Source of the DNA: Lactococcus petauri
GTDB taxonomy: Bacteria; Bacillota; Bacilli; Lactobacillales; Streptococcaceae
Reading direction: 5' to 3'
Length of the DNA stretch: 64,000 nt
Assembly (NCBI RefSeq): GCF_002154895.1
Contig: NZ_MUIZ01000002.1
Coordinates: 372,001 to 436,000 of the forward strand
Of this stretch, positions 55,101-62,647 are shown piece by piece (the first letter of the stretch is position 1; each line of letters opens with the position of its first letter). The translations under genes and the position numbers were made by a program. The notes below the pieces were generated by a model, which made no database searches, was not told where the DNA came from, and saw only the letters and a list, made by a program, of their open reading frames with translations.

Positions 55101-56238
55101 CTGAGCTTGACTCAGAAAGGGTCTCTGACAATGATTCAGATACAGATTCCGACTTTGAAATTGAATCCGAATCAGATTGTGATTCAAAGCTAGAATCGGA
55201 TAAGCTTTTTGAATCACTTTTCGAGTCTGAGTCACTTACAATTTCTGATTGTGAAATAGATTCAGACCCACTCACACTTTCTGATGTAGAGGATGAATCA
55301 CTAATTACAGGAATTTCATAACGGCTAACTGTTGTCCATCCATTTTCATTCGCAATCCAGTGTCCATCATTTACCACAATTTGAATGGCTGGATTTGTAT
55401 CCGCCCATTCTGGATGTTTCTTAATATAGTTCGTCCAATAAGTGCTCAAATCTCCATCATAAGAAATTTGGGTTGTATAATCTGTCACCGTTTTTCCGAG
55501 AGTTAAATTCAATACATTTTGTTGTGGAACAGAAGGATCAGCTTCAGATTTTAATTTAACCGCAACACTTCTTGGGAGCGGTTTGCTTGGATCAAATTGA
55601 ACGGTTACATTATCTTTATTCATCTGAACCTTCATCAAACCGTCATATTTTGAAGGATCCGTCCCTTTACTGGACTGATAGTAATAACCTTTATAATTAA
55701 CGTCATAGATCTGGTTTTCAGTGACTTGTCCGTCATCATAAGCAGCTCTTCGAACTGGACCTTGCAGTACTTGAGCTTCTGATGCAAGTTCAGAATTTGA
55801 TTCAGATGTAGAAAGTGATTGTGATTGTGACTCTGATACAGAGTTAGTATTCGTTTCAGATTCACTCGTTTCTAACTTAATTGCGACACTATCTTTTTGA
55901 GCTAACGTTTCTTTTCCGCTCTGCTTCTCCACTGATGGTTGTGTCGTTTCAGCATAGGTTTGCCCTTGTGAAATCCCGGCACCTAATCCAAGACCTGCTA
56001 CAAGTCCAGTTAAAGCTTTTAGTCCCGAACCAAATCTTGTTTTATATGTTGATTCATCTTCTTCACCGTATAATAGTTGGTAAGAAGTTTCTTTAATTTC
56101 TGCTTTAACTTGCTGTGCGGATTTTTTGGATAAATTTAACCAGCTAAAGTGCGTTAAACTGGAGATTACCCAAAATTTTCCCGACTTATGCATTTTAAAA
56201 CGTGTTACTTGTTTTATAAGTCCCTTTTTCTTATTCAT
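46165..56238 (-). CDS. Serine-rich repeat glycoprotein adhesin
   Basis: 3,357 residues from ATG 56238, chosen because it gives the usual N terminus and starts just after asp3; the frame is open to 56301. The long signal peptide carries the accessory Sec motif KMHKSGKFW (consensus KxYKxGKxW with His for Tyr) and a Gly-rich hydrophobic core (about 70-92). Then a short Ser-rich SRR1 (about 120-155), a non-repetitive region of about 145 residues (about 165-312, including NVTVQFDPSKPLPRSVAVK and WIANENGWTTVSRYEI) that is probably the ligand-binding part, a Ser-X repeat region of about 3,000 residues, and LPHTG, a membrane segment and KKKKKK. Glycosylated in the cytoplasm by GtfA/GtfB and exported by SecA2/SecY2/Asp proteins. 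The ligand is unknown. Confidence 0.95.
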   Translation of the reverse strand: MNKKKGLIKQVTRFKMHKSGKFWVISSLTHFSWLNLSKKSAQQVKAEIKETSYQLLYGEEDESTYKTRFGSGLKALTGLVAGLGLGAGISQGQTYAETTQPSVEKQSGKETLAQKDSVAIKLETSESETNTNSVSESQSQSLSTSESNSELASEAQVLQGPVRRAAYDDGQVTENQIYDVNYKGYYYQSSKGTDPSKYDGLMKVQMNKDNVTVQFDPSKPLPRSVAVKLKSEADPSVPQQNVLNLTLGKTVTDYTTQISYDGDLSTYWTNYIKKHPEWADTNPAIQIVVNDGHWIANENGWTTVSRYEIPVISDSSSTSESVSGSESISQSEIVSDSDSKSDSKSLSDSSFESQSDSDSISKSESVSESLSETLSESSSESISDSQSISSSESTSETLSESSSESISDSQSISSSESLSETLSESSSESISDSQSISGSESTSESEVISESESVSNSVSDSLSVSMSESESVSNSLSGSQSVSISESNRNSNSESVSVSLSGSVEDSESDSASHSLSVSESNRNSSSDSASVSNSTSDSNRASNSESSSLSTSMSDSQSESTSISDSQSVSLSDSIRDSNSNSSSSSESLSDSLRDSLSESVSTSGSISDSDSVSTSISTSQSTSLSDSKRESVSESASESLASNSETNSASESASESGSTSVSQSISDSISSSESGKGSISDSISESLSVSESISTSDSNRASVSESVSDSHSLSVSESISDSVSSSESGQGSISDSASESTSVSESLSNSESERQSSSDSSSESNSTSVSNSVSDSESISSSLSHSEPIVSGSESDSSSQSTSSSESTRDSQSESSSLSDSISASLSDSISDSASNSSSHSESTRDSNSDSVSGSVSTSDSNRESASESSSESGSISLSISESSSESTSISSSTSESTRESESDSSSTSHSLSVSEQESSSDSASESSKNSSSDSSSDSSSLSESSRESSSESSSLSTSLSDSNRESLSDSVSDSRSLSESTSVSDSASNSHKDSQSDSNRESTSDSNSHSASVSDSNRESSSESISDSQSQSEEVSQSESLSASVSESLSDSNRNSISDSISESTSISTSERPSISESVSESLSTSTSTSDSISTSVSVSSSESTSLSESSRDSSSDSASESLNSNSNTNSASESSSESASISTSNSVSDSVSSSESGRNSSSDSSSESSSVSDSASISDSERNSQSDSESVSSSTSDSVSASISDSSSDSGRNSNSESSSESSSVSESISQSDSERVSTSDSSSDSSSNSTSVSASESLSASESGRESSSTSASESTSLSDSSSLSESGNNSSSESNSVSGSTSTSQSVSESVSASSSNSHSDSLESGSESDSLSVSSSLSDSNRESNSESASHSSSISESNSVSVSESLSDSISNSGSIEESVSDSTSDSLSLSGSERESTSDSASLSTSTSESISQSISESSSISSSLSESSRDSRSESQSASDSQSVSSRESTSDSSSDSLSTSDSLSTSVSTSVSESISHSTSSRESSSESASLSTSLSASERDSSSDSASESSKASSSESASASLSLSESGRQSNSESASVSSSMSDSASLSGSVSVSISASTSNSSRESNSDSASASVSSSESSRESLSDSNSSSTSVSNSLSDSLSVSGSASDSLSTSEWASMSDSNSVSGSLSESSRESLSESSSLSTSISDSISESSKNSASESTSRSESTRDSLSDSASNSLESNSDQNSASESSSASGSLSASVSSSESSSSSESSKASNSDSASESLSNSVSESLSNSAQESSSESVSGSLSVSESISGSISNSVSNSNLNSDSESVSNSTSLSESGSSSESELVSTSDSASASTSVSESQSVSNSSSSSESSKASSSDSASESNSVSNSLSVSDSERNSDSESISASVSNSISQSESQSVSVSTSDSNSEPVESGSDSDSLSASSSLSESSRVSSSESSSLSASLSTSLSTSGSLSDSNSASSSDSSRESLSDSSSLSASTSESSRNSESNSASLSTSTSSSLSTSMSDSSSLSDSLSASISLSLSVSDSSSHSISDSLSDSARDSISESVSDSSSASDSTSNSLSESISDSVSVSNSSRDSISDSASLSTSVSDSARTSLSESASESSKHSSSESASESTSLSVSGRDSMSESISESSSLSESSRDSQSLSNSTSSSMSVSQSESRSSSSSESSSLSESSRDSLSDSVSASQSVSDSARESHSESISVSSSISESLSDSRNDSSSESTSNSDSTRDSISDSSSDSLTSNSDTNSMSESSSTSGSHSTSISSSESSSSSESGKASSSESVSESSSNSHSDSQSVSSRDSESESSSVSASNSDSQSVSESISISDSGRISSSESVSESVSNSLSGSQSDSSRQSDSDSSSESSSTSLSQSVSESTSVSQSLSHSVPLESGSESDSLSISTSMSDSNRTSNSESSSTSASVSHSQSQSNSISASESVSTSNSSRESVSDSVSASSSLSASERDSNSASTSASVSVSESVSESISDSTSVSTSVSASSRDSLSDSASASTSTSASERDSGSLSASESSKLSSSESASESTSLSISSRESASDSSSESSSSSDSSRQSASESASLSTSMSLSTSSSVSESSSESRSLSDSARESVSASESISESFSYSSRESTSESLSTSSSVSDSLSDSSNASSSESTSASTSILESSSESASHSTSGSQSDSVSASLSASESISGSQSLSGSQSESSSQSGSVSESVNNSQSDSVSVSLSTSSSEQESLSDSVSTSVSISDSLSTSLSLSSSESLSASNSNRNSTSESASESLASNSNTNSASNSASGSASHSVSTSASESLSISGSEQASSSDSVSESVSVSGSVSSSASERDSLSESVSESLSGSSSASISESVSSSDSSRTSSSESASDSLSISESIVHSTSERDSLSESISTSVSTSASLSVSDSASASESGKVSSSESSSESSSNSMSGSISDSQRESQSDSISDSISMSGSTSVSESISASLSGELSSSESSSESSSNSLSVSQSDSDRGSESTSSSTSTSSSASQSVSESTSVSHSLSQSEPVESGSDSDSLSDSTSVSDSNRSSLSESVSHSVSASDSASSSLSDSVSVSDSLSASGRESMSESASLSTSISASERDSLSDSVSESGSTSASLSVSTSDSVSVSDSISASGRDSVSESASLSTSISASERDSLSDSVSESGSTSASLSVSTSDSVSLSSSSSESSRDSVSESASLSTSVSASERDSLSDSVSESGSASASLSVSTSDSVSLSSSSSESSRDSISDSASDSTSISTSNRESVSESASESGSTSLSLSDSVSLSTSSSMSESASVSTSESISASLSASESTSLASRNSEHMSTLPHTGDKDSIGLGVLGLGLIGAAALGKKKKKKA
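46520..47020 (-). repeat. Three near-identical 54-codon tandem repeats at the C-terminal end of the adhesin
   Basis: The phrase GACTCACTCACTGAATCGCT recurs on the plus strand at 46589, 46751 and 46913, a period of 162 bp. The encoded unit contains SASLSTSISASERDSLSDSV. Near-identity of DNA indicates recent duplication. Confidence 0.85.
47150..54320 (-). repeat. Five-fold higher-order repeat in the serine-rich region
   Basis: Two landmark motifs alternate five times along the region. Landmark A (L-x-SNS-x-x-NS-x-S, for example LASNSETNSASES) is encoded near 54305, 52850, 51140, 49525 and 47920. Landmark B (for example SEPVESGSDSDSLS) is near 53870, 52250, 50535, 49090 and 47165. Spacing of A copies is about 1.45-1.7 kb. 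Four of the five B copies carry almost the only Pro residues of the region. Confidence 0.75.
54945..55164 (-). repeat. Three 24-codon tandem repeats at the N-terminal end of the serine-rich region
   Basis: TATTGATTCTGAGCTTGA recurs on the plus strand at 54949, 55021 and 55093, a period of 72 bp; the unit contains SETLSESSSESISDSQSI. Confidence 0.85.
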
Positions 56239-56272
56239 TAACCTTTTTCTTTCTTTTAATTTGTCAATACTT

Positions 56273-56716
56273 TTATACTGTTTCTGTACCTTTACTTGCA
56301 TGAATTATCTTTATTTTTTTAAATAAAAGCTCACGCATCCCCATATTAATAAGAGAAATAGAGTAAAAATATGCACCCATTGGATATGTTACATCACCTC
56401 CTTTACCTTCAAAAACACATGTCTCCATTAATTTTCCTGAGCGCTCGTAGAATTCCATTTTTATTAAAACTGAGTCTTGAGGTTCACAAGTAAAGTCAGT
56501 TATTAATTCATAGTGCTTTCCACGCTTTAAAAGGGGAAGTTGTAGCAACGTGCGCTCCCCTTGGTAGAGAGAATTGGAAGTCCACTTCACAATAGTTGCC
56601 CCCGAAGGAAAAAAATTATTCGTGAAATAAACTGTATGATCCGAGCGGTATACAATTTTTGCACCATATTTGTAAAAATTTATTTGCGAAGTATTCCAGA
56701 CTATGTCAAAATCCAT
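56273..56716 (-). CDS. asp3: Accessory Sec system protein Asp3
   Basis: 147 residues. Asp3 forms a complex with Asp1 and Asp2 that binds unfolded serine-rich preprotein and assists its export and glycan acetylation. Segments such as YRSDHTVYFTNNFFPSGA, MEFYERSGKL and GAYFYSISLINMGMRELLF fit the family. It overlaps asp2 by 11 nt and precedes the adhesin start by 34 nt, so it closes the accessory Sec operon. Confidence 0.88.
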   Translation of the reverse strand: MDFDIVWNTSQINFYKYGAKIVYRSDHTVYFTNNFFPSGATIVKWTSNSLYQGERTLLQLPLLKRGKHYELITDFTCEPQDSVLIKMEFYERSGKLMETCVFEGKGGDVTYPMGAYFYSISLINMGMRELLFKKIKIIHASKGTETV

Positions 56717-58259
56717 TTTGTTTCCTCTCTCGACCGTAAGTTTCCACTAAAATTCGATTATATTGATTAATAAACCATTGATTAATTGCCTGTGAATTAT
56801 CATTATGGCGCCCAGGTATTCCTTTGCCTATGACTGCTGAATCCTTGTCAGATAAGGCTGTGATAATATTGGGGTACGCATTTTTATCGTAGTCATCATT
56901 TTTCATATAGGAAATGATAAAACGTGTATTTGAAAAATCTGACTTCTCAAATGAATCCCAAAAGCGTTGATTCAAAATCTCTACACCCTCCTCTGAGAGG
57001 CTCCCTGACAACGAGTGTAAAATATCTAAAGAAGTGGGAAATCCTCCTGGTCTTACAAGCTCTTCATTAGAAGCTATGTCACCAATATTCACTAAAGGTT
57101 TACCCACGATAACATAACCAGGCGACAGTTCACTTGCATAATAAAGGGCTCCATAAGTTCCCATCGAAAGTCCTGACAAGATGAGTTGGTCACTTGTAAA
57201 ATGAAGTTCTTGTAAATACCTCTGAATAATCTCAATCAACTGCCTTTCAAGTTCCATACTTCCCATATAAAAACTTCCCCCTTCCAACCGAGGATCAGTA
57301 ATCAGCAAAAACGGTGTCCCTAGCTTCTTCATCATAAAGAAACCTTCGAAACCTTCAGCTGATCGATAGCCTGAGAAGTAGACATTAAGTGGTGGTTTTA
57401 AATCTCCTGGATGAAAGTAGTAAAAAAGTTCTTGGTTTCTTTCATCCACAATTTTTCTACCACCAAGAATGTACTCTCCATAATGTTGACGAGAATCTCT
57501 AAAGTGCAAAGGTCCAACTTTTAAAGTACCAGATCCTGTAGCTGTTAGCGATAAACTTAAGTAACCGATATTTTTCTCATAGGGAACTTCTATTCCTTTT
57601 TTTATCTCTTCTTGTGTGTAAACTCGTCTTTCAATGATTTGGCTGCTTCCCTCAAGTATTTTAAGTAGCGTGAAGGAAATCTTTGCGTTGCCTTGGCATT
57701 CAAACTCTAACCATATTTTTTTAGAACGGCCATACATGCCAATATTATGCTGCCATGTTACTAAGAAATTTTGAGAAAATCCGGAAAAATCTCCTGTTAA
57801 TTGCAGATAATCCTGCCCATATATTTCAATCTCTCCTCTAAATTCATCATTTACTGTTAGAGTGTTCACATGAAGTTTTGAACCCATTTGTCCGGAAAAG
57901 AAATTTTGCGATACACTCCTTATCACTTCTTCTTTTTTATCTTCTGTGTTCATAAATAAGGGACATTTTTTTAAGGCAAAATCTTGAGGAATCTCTTCTT
58001 CATAATCTTGATTAATAATCAGACTATAAGCTTCAATAACTTTTGAAAACTTAGCCACTTGTGTCCAGTTTATTTCGTCTGTACATATCACAGCATCAAA
58101 TGTTCGTCCCTTCCTCTTCTTCATGAGTGCAAGAGCCTCCTCATCTGTTCCTGCCCACATATCAAAATAGGTCCACTCCAGTTTGTCTCTGTCTTGCAAG
58201 GATATGTACTCTTGCCAGTTTTTTTGACCGATTTGTAAAACGTGTGTCTTTTTATTCAT
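56706..58259 (-). CDS. asp2: Accessory Sec system protein Asp2
   Basis: 517 residues. An N-terminal carbohydrate-binding-like part and a C-terminal alpha/beta-hydrolase-like domain; Asp2 O-acetylates GlcNAc on serine-rich glycoproteins and is also needed for export. The nucleophile elbow ILSGLSMGTYGALYYA (about residue 363) and a late His in PGRHNDNSQAI are visible, in keeping with a Ser-Asp/Glu-His triad. It overlaps asp1 by 8 nt and asp3 by 11 nt. Confidence 0.92.
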   Translation of the reverse strand: MNKKTHVLQIGQKNWQEYISLQDRDKLEWTYFDMWAGTDEEALALMKKRKGRTFDAVICTDEINWTQVAKFSKVIEAYSLIINQDYEEEIPQDFALKKCPLFMNTEDKKEEVIRSVSQNFFSGQMGSKLHVNTLTVNDEFRGEIEIYGQDYLQLTGDFSGFSQNFLVTWQHNIGMYGRSKKIWLEFECQGNAKISFTLLKILEGSSQIIERRVYTQEEIKKGIEVPYEKNIGYLSLSLTATGSGTLKVGPLHFRDSRQHYGEYILGGRKIVDERNQELFYYFHPGDLKPPLNVYFSGYRSAEGFEGFFMMKKLGTPFLLITDPRLEGGSFYMGSMELERQLIEIIQRYLQELHFTSDQLILSGLSMGTYGALYYASELSPGYVIVGKPLVNIGDIASNEELVRPGGFPTSLDILHSLSGSLSEEGVEILNQRFWDSFEKSDFSNTRFIISYMKNDDYDKNAYPNIITALSDKDSAVIGKGIPGRHNDNSQAINQWFINQYNRILVETYGRERKQNGF

Positions 58260-59826
58260 TTATTCCTCCTAAAATTTGGCATATCTTCTCTCTAAGAGCA
58301 ACTCCTGAATATTTTTTTATTTGTTGGACAGCGAACATCCGTGCTTCTTGCCAGTGTTTTAATCGATCCAGATAATAACTTAATCCTTGGTAAAGTTCGG
58401 TCCAGTCCGCGATCACTAAACCATTTTTATAGGCTTGCACATATTCTGTTTCCACTTGATTTATCTGAGGAATACCTGCACTTATACCTGCAATCTGAGT
58501 AAAAAGATCAGGCTCTTCTCTTAAGTCAATAATTAATCGTGTTTCGTTAATGATTCTAAATAGCTCATCATCACTGTTTATTATCTGAAGGTCAAAACTT
58601 TTCCATAATTGCATTACCCCTTTTACTTCAGGGTTAGTCTTTTTCAAAAGTGTTGCATCGATAGAATTTTCTCCTGTCAACATGGGGAGCAGTTCTTCTA
58701 CAAGCGGCATTTCTTCGGGAAATTTTTCAATAAAAAGAGCACGTATTTTTGCTGAAAAAGCCGAAATTAAGGGATGCGATGCCATACGTATAATAATTCG
58801 AAAACTTCTTTCAACTTCGCAATTATCAAAGACATCAACTAAATAAGAAAAAAGTATCTCTATGGCTTGTCCAATTGCTTCTTTTGTCATGTCTCGGCTC
58901 TCAAAATAAATAACTTCTTCTTTTAACTCATGACTTCTGCTTAATTCGAATCGCGTATCATAAGGACTAATGCGGTGGATTTTGCTTTCTTCAGTAAATG
59001 CTTTTACTTTCTGCATATTCTGATTCGAATCCACAATCACAGCAAAGCACTGTCCAGTAACTTCTTCTAATTCTTTTTGAGTTTTTATTTTACTACTTAA
59101 ACGATTGCCAAATAGTGAGAGTGTCATCTTTGGAAGAACTTTACTTTTCTGGAAATAAGGTAAGTTCTTTTCTGTCAATGATACGATTATTGAATCATCT
59201 GCACCAAGTTGTTCATAATAACTCTCTAATTTTTCAAACTTAATTTCTTCTAAGCTCTCATAGTATCTTTGCCTTAGTCCTGCTGAATATTCTTCATTTA
59301 CCTCACACGCAGCATCTTTATATGTGCGAATAACCCAGTGTTCTTGCTGATTCAAATACTCCTTATAGCAAAAGTTGCCATCTTCATAAATATCACGACT
59401 AGAAATAAAACCGCGGTCATCATAGATTTCGACTAAAGTTACCTTTCCTCCACTAATATATGTCACTTCAGAAATATAAGATGCTTCTCCTAAAGTAATC
59501 TGACCAATAAGTGCCTCTTCCTGATAAACTAAAATATTAAATGGCGTATAAGAAAAAGTCGCCGTATCAGGAAAATTTAAATCCTTCAATGTTAAGCTTT
59601 TTTGCTCCACGTGTTTGATTGTTTGTAACTCATCAAAAATGCTTACATAGCTGCTTTCTAACAAATCATAGCGGTGAAGGAAGTAACGGAGTTCAGGCAT
59701 ATAATCACTGATAAGAATTTTATAGGCAACATCAGAAGACATGAAAGACTGTATCTGTCCCATCAGATCATCTGTAGACATGCCTGACTGTATTTTTTTA
59801 TTCCAGGCCGGTACAAAATAAATCAT
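58252..59826 (-). CDS. asp1: Accessory Sec system protein Asp1
   Basis: 524 residues. Asp1 has a glycosyltransferase-like (GT-B) fold without known activity and scaffolds the Asp complex. The start MIYFVPAWNKKIQSG is characteristic, as is VEIYDDRGFISSRDIYEDG. It follows secY2 by 21 bp and overlaps asp2 by 8 nt. Confidence 0.92.
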   Translation of the reverse strand: MIYFVPAWNKKIQSGMSTDDLMGQIQSFMSSDVAYKILISDYMPELRYFLHRYDLLESSYVSIFDELQTIKHVEQKSLTLKDLNFPDTATFSYTPFNILVYQEEALIGQITLGEASYISEVTYISGGKVTLVEIYDDRGFISSRDIYEDGNFCYKEYLNQQEHWVIRTYKDAACEVNEEYSAGLRQRYYESLEEIKFEKLESYYEQLGADDSIIVSLTEKNLPYFQKSKVLPKMTLSLFGNRLSSKIKTQKELEEVTGQCFAVIVDSNQNMQKVKAFTEESKIHRISPYDTRFELSRSHELKEEVIYFESRDMTKEAIGQAIEILFSYLVDVFDNCEVERSFRIIIRMASHPLISAFSAKIRALFIEKFPEEMPLVEELLPMLTGENSIDATLLKKTNPEVKGVMQLWKSFDLQIINSDDELFRIINETRLIIDLREEPDLFTQIAGISAGIPQINQVETEYVQAYKNGLVIADWTELYQGLSYYLDRLKHWQEARMFAVQQIKKYSGVALREKICQILGGINE

Positions 59827-59847
59827 CGTTTTTTTCTCCTTCTATTT

Positions 59848-61095
59848 TTATAATCCTTCAACTTCCGGTATAAAAGCACCATAATCATTTCGATGGTAGT
59901 ATCTTGAAAACTGCACTGTGATTTCTCGCATCAAAATCATAAGTATGAGCCAAGTAGGAACGAAATAAGCCCAAACACTGATATGAGGCCAATAAAGAGC
60001 AGCAAACATAGGTAGACCGATTATCGTACAGTTTAGTGCGGCTGAAATCCCTGCCATGCGAGAGACGTTATGAAAAAGATAACGCTCTGTATTTTTTCCT
60101 GGATAAACGTTATTAAAGTAATCTCCACTTTTTTTCAAATTATCTGCAATTTCTTTATAATCAATATTGACATAGGCAAAACCGTAAGTCAGTAGGACCA
60201 AACTAATAAGAAGGAGTATAACACCCAAAATATGATCCAACTGCACCTGTTCGTAAAGAAAACTTAAGAACTGATTATTTTTATCCCAACTTTTTAGCAT
60301 GAATAGAATATACTGCGGAAATAAGACTACACTGAAAGCATACATAAATGGCATTCCTCCCGCTGGATTTGTGGGAATAGGAAGGTAGGATTGTGCAGCG
60401 AAACGGTCATCCAACATCACATGCATCAAAGGTAACCGACGTTCTCCTTGATAAAATCTAAAAATCATGAAAGATATTAGCAAAAGAAGGGTAAAAGCTA
60501 AAAGCCAACCTAAAAGAGTGATGATACCATGATAATTCTTCACTAAAGGCTCCAGAAAGCGAGCAGGCCAATTTCGAAGCATGCTTACTAAAATAATGAT
60601 AGTAGGTCCGCCTATACCATAATCTGTATTAAGATTGCCTAACCAGATAAGGACAGCTAAACCAGCTACGAGTATCAAAGCTAAAGAGAGATTACCAATA
60701 GGTTTATAGACATCTCCCAAAATTTCAACCTGCGTTATAATACTAAAACTCTGAACCAAACCCAGCAGAATACTAAAAATATATTTCATGCGATAATTTT
60801 GCTGGGGAGTGAAACTTTCAATATGAAAGACTTTACTGACCGTAAGCACTCTCCAAAAAATCATAGCTGACATCCACGGTCCTAGCCCTAAAGAAAACAA
60901 TGACAGTCTGTCAATAGAAAGTCCGGTCATACTCATTGCAAAAGATAGACCAACTGTTTTACGCGAAAGTTCATATAGAGCTTGAGCATCTATTCCAGGA
61001 ATAAGTATATTACTCCCCAATATATAGATGAGCACGATCATGAGTGAAAAGAGAAGACGTTTAATAGCCTTTTGCTTATAAATTGTTAAACTCAT
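59848..61095 (-). CDS. secY2: Accessory Sec translocon channel SecY2
   Basis: 415 residues with ten hydrophobic segments and SecY-family features (NILIPGIDAQALYELSRKTV at the first loop, FSLGLGPWMSAMIFWRVL). Shorter than housekeeping SecY, as usual for SecY2. It forms the membrane channel that exports the serine-rich glycoprotein. It lies between the asp4-like gene (29 bp) and asp1. Confidence 0.94.
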   Translation of the reverse strand: MSLTIYKQKAIKRLLFSLMIVLIYILGSNILIPGIDAQALYELSRKTVGLSFAMSMTGLSIDRLSLFSLGLGPWMSAMIFWRVLTVSKVFHIESFTPQQNYRMKYIFSILLGLVQSFSIITQVEILGDVYKPIGNLSLALILVAGLAVLIWLGNLNTDYGIGGPTIIILVSMLRNWPARFLEPLVKNYHGIITLLGWLLAFTLLLLISFMIFRFYQGERRLPLMHVMLDDRFAAQSYLPIPTNPAGGMPFMYAFSVVLFPQYILFMLKSWDKNNQFLSFLYEQVQLDHILGVILLLISLVLLTYGFAYVNIDYKEIADNLKKSGDYFNNVYPGKNTERYLFHNVSRMAGISAALNCTIIGLPMFAALYWPHISVWAYFVPTWLILMILMREITVQFSRYYHRNDYGAFIPEVEGL

Positions 61096-61124
61096 CTTTT
61101 ATGTTTTCCTTTTTTTTAAAATAA

Positions 61125-61304
61125 TCATTTTACAAGTGTGAGAATTATTCTCAGAAGTCCAATAAGGATACCAGATAACAAAAGGATTGAGGTCGCAATC
61201 ACAATTCGATTTTTTATCTGATGTTTTGGTCTTAAGCGTGATTCCTCTTCGATTTTGGCTTGTTTCTCTTGGATTTTTATTAAAACGGGATCTTGATTTT
61301 TCAT
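61125..61304 (-). CDS. asp4: Small accessory Sec membrane protein, Asp4/SecE-like
   Basis: 59 residues from ATG 61304 to TGA 61127-61125. The N-terminal 30 residues are charged and helical (KIQEKQAKIEEESRLRPK), then one membrane segment (IVIATSILLLSGILIGLL, about 34-51) and a basic end. The ATG overlaps the gtfB stop (ATGA), so translation is coupled. In streptococci small proteins Asp4 and Asp5 resemble SecE and SecG and are needed for export; size, topology and place next to secY2 point to the Asp4/SecE type. A longer frame on the same strand (61099-61329) is a shadow. Confidence 0.78.
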   Translation of the reverse strand: MKNQDPVLIKIQEKQAKIEEESRLRPKHQIKNRIVIATSILLLSGILIGLLRIILTLVK

Positions 61305-62647
61305 TTGAGTACTTCCTTATAATCATCAATTGTCGACTGCCCAGATGACCACCATTGACTACCCATCGCTTTACGATACGCTTTAAAATTCTTACCTACT
61401 TCACGGATTCTTTGGACGAGATTCATCCATTCGTTTTGGTGGAAAATATTCTCTGCACTTGTATAGCGTTTGTTGTGAATTGTTTCATTGAATCCCAAAA
61501 TAAGTTGATTATTCTCAAAAGCTGTACGAATAATGTGCTCAACTTCATTTCCGTGGTTAATATCTAAGTAAAAACTACTTTTTGAAATAAGTTTTTCTAG
61601 CTCTAAGTCATCCACTGTTGGATACAATTGCACATTTGAATAATTTTCAAAAGCATGTAATTTCTGAGACATCGTTGTTCTCGCTGCGATATTAAACTGA
61701 TAATTTGGTAAAGCATCTAGAAGCTGGTTGAGTTGTGCAATTTGGTCAGAGTTGGTAAGAATTAGAATAGATTTATTTATGGATTTACGTGCTCTCAAAT
61801 TGTAGAGATAGCCGAGATACTCAATTTGTACACTTGTTTGCTCGTTAATTTGTTGCTGAATTCGAATGTATTCTTCACGATTTTGAATCACAATACGTTT
61901 CGTTGGTGCAGCTTTATCAGATAATATCATCCGCATATTCCCTGGTATTTCAGCTGATTCTTCTTGCCAAAATAAAGTATGGTTATATGCCTTATTTGGT
62001 TTCTTAGCCTTTAAAGCTTCTGTAATGAAAAAGGGACGCCCGAGTGAATTATAAAATATTTCACGCGTATTGCTTTTGGATTCTTCCAAATAAAAGATAA
62101 TGAAGTCAGTATAAGTTTCAAAAACATATTGTTTCTTTTTATAATTGAGTTGAATGGTTTGAGTGATATGGTTTATCAAAATCACTTCTGCTTGTTTTTT
62201 ATCAAAATAAGTTGTCAAAGTCCGCTGTCCATCACTGTAAGCCTCTCTACCAAACAATGTTCCATATTGATTGTAAAGATCAATCGCTCGAACTCTTCCT
62301 GAGTCGTTCAGCCATTCTACGGACTTCACTGCACGATAGTCCGTTTTTCTTTGACTATAATTGATGTGCCCTCTTTTTTTATAACCTTCAAAAATCTCTG
62401 CTTTTTGCCCGTCCCCTTTGATTTCCCAATAATTAGGGAGGGAAATTTCATTAAAAAATTTAGGAGAATCATTTTTGGAGGAATTATCTTCTTTCATTCC
62501 GGTAAAAAAACTGATAGGTGAAGTGACATGTTCTGGAAGATAGCCATCTTCATTCAAAACAATTGTTTGATGTTTATAGCCAGCCTGTTGAAGGGAACTT
62601 TCTAAATCTTTCTCTTCCTCGCGATAGTTTTCAAATAAGTTAATCAT
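61301..62647 (-). CDS. gtfB: Accessory Sec glycosyltransferase subunit GtfB
   Basis: 448 residues. GtfB is the non-catalytic partner that binds the acceptor adhesin and stabilises GtfA. It has a GT-B-like layout without a clear donor site; MINLFENYREEEKDLESSL at the start and a later NAA-type segment YQFNIAARTTMSQKL fit. The ATG at 62647 has GGAGG 6 nt upstream and overlaps the gtfA stop by 8 nt. Confidence 0.9.
   Translation of the reverse strand: MINLFENYREEEKDLESSLQQAGYKHQTIVLNEDGYLPEHVTSPISFFTGMKEDNSSKNDSPKFFNEISLPNYWEIKGDGQKAEIFEGYKKRGHINYSQRKTDYRAVKSVEWLNDSGRVRAIDLYNQYGTLFGREAYSDGQRTLTTYFDKKQAEVILINHITQTIQLNYKKKQYVFETYTDFIIFYLEESKSNTREIFYNSLGRPFFITEALKAKKPNKAYNHTLFWQEESAEIPGNMRMILSDKAAPTKRIVIQNREEYIRIQQQINEQTSVQIEYLGYLYNLRARKSINKSILILTNSDQIAQLNQLLDALPNYQFNIAARTTMSQKLHAFENYSNVQLYPTVDDLELEKLISKSSFYLDINHGNEVEHIIRTAFENNQLILGFNETIHNKRYTSAENIFHQNEWMNLVQRIREVGKNFKAYRKAMGSQWWSSGQSTIDDYKEVLK

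Noticed and set aside
46165-56238. Short repeated units suggesting CRISPR
   Set aside because: Repeats are codon-phased Ser-X coding units inside one continuous ORF, with no constant repeat and unique spacers.
56239-56301. 21-residue N-terminal extension of the adhesin
   Set aside because: It overlaps the end of asp3, and the downstream ATG gives the N terminus usual for accessory Sec substrates.
61099-61329. 76-codon minus-strand ORF between gtfB and secY2
   Set aside because: Composition is unlike a protein and it lacks a ribosome binding site; the coupled 59-codon ORF in another frame explains the region better.
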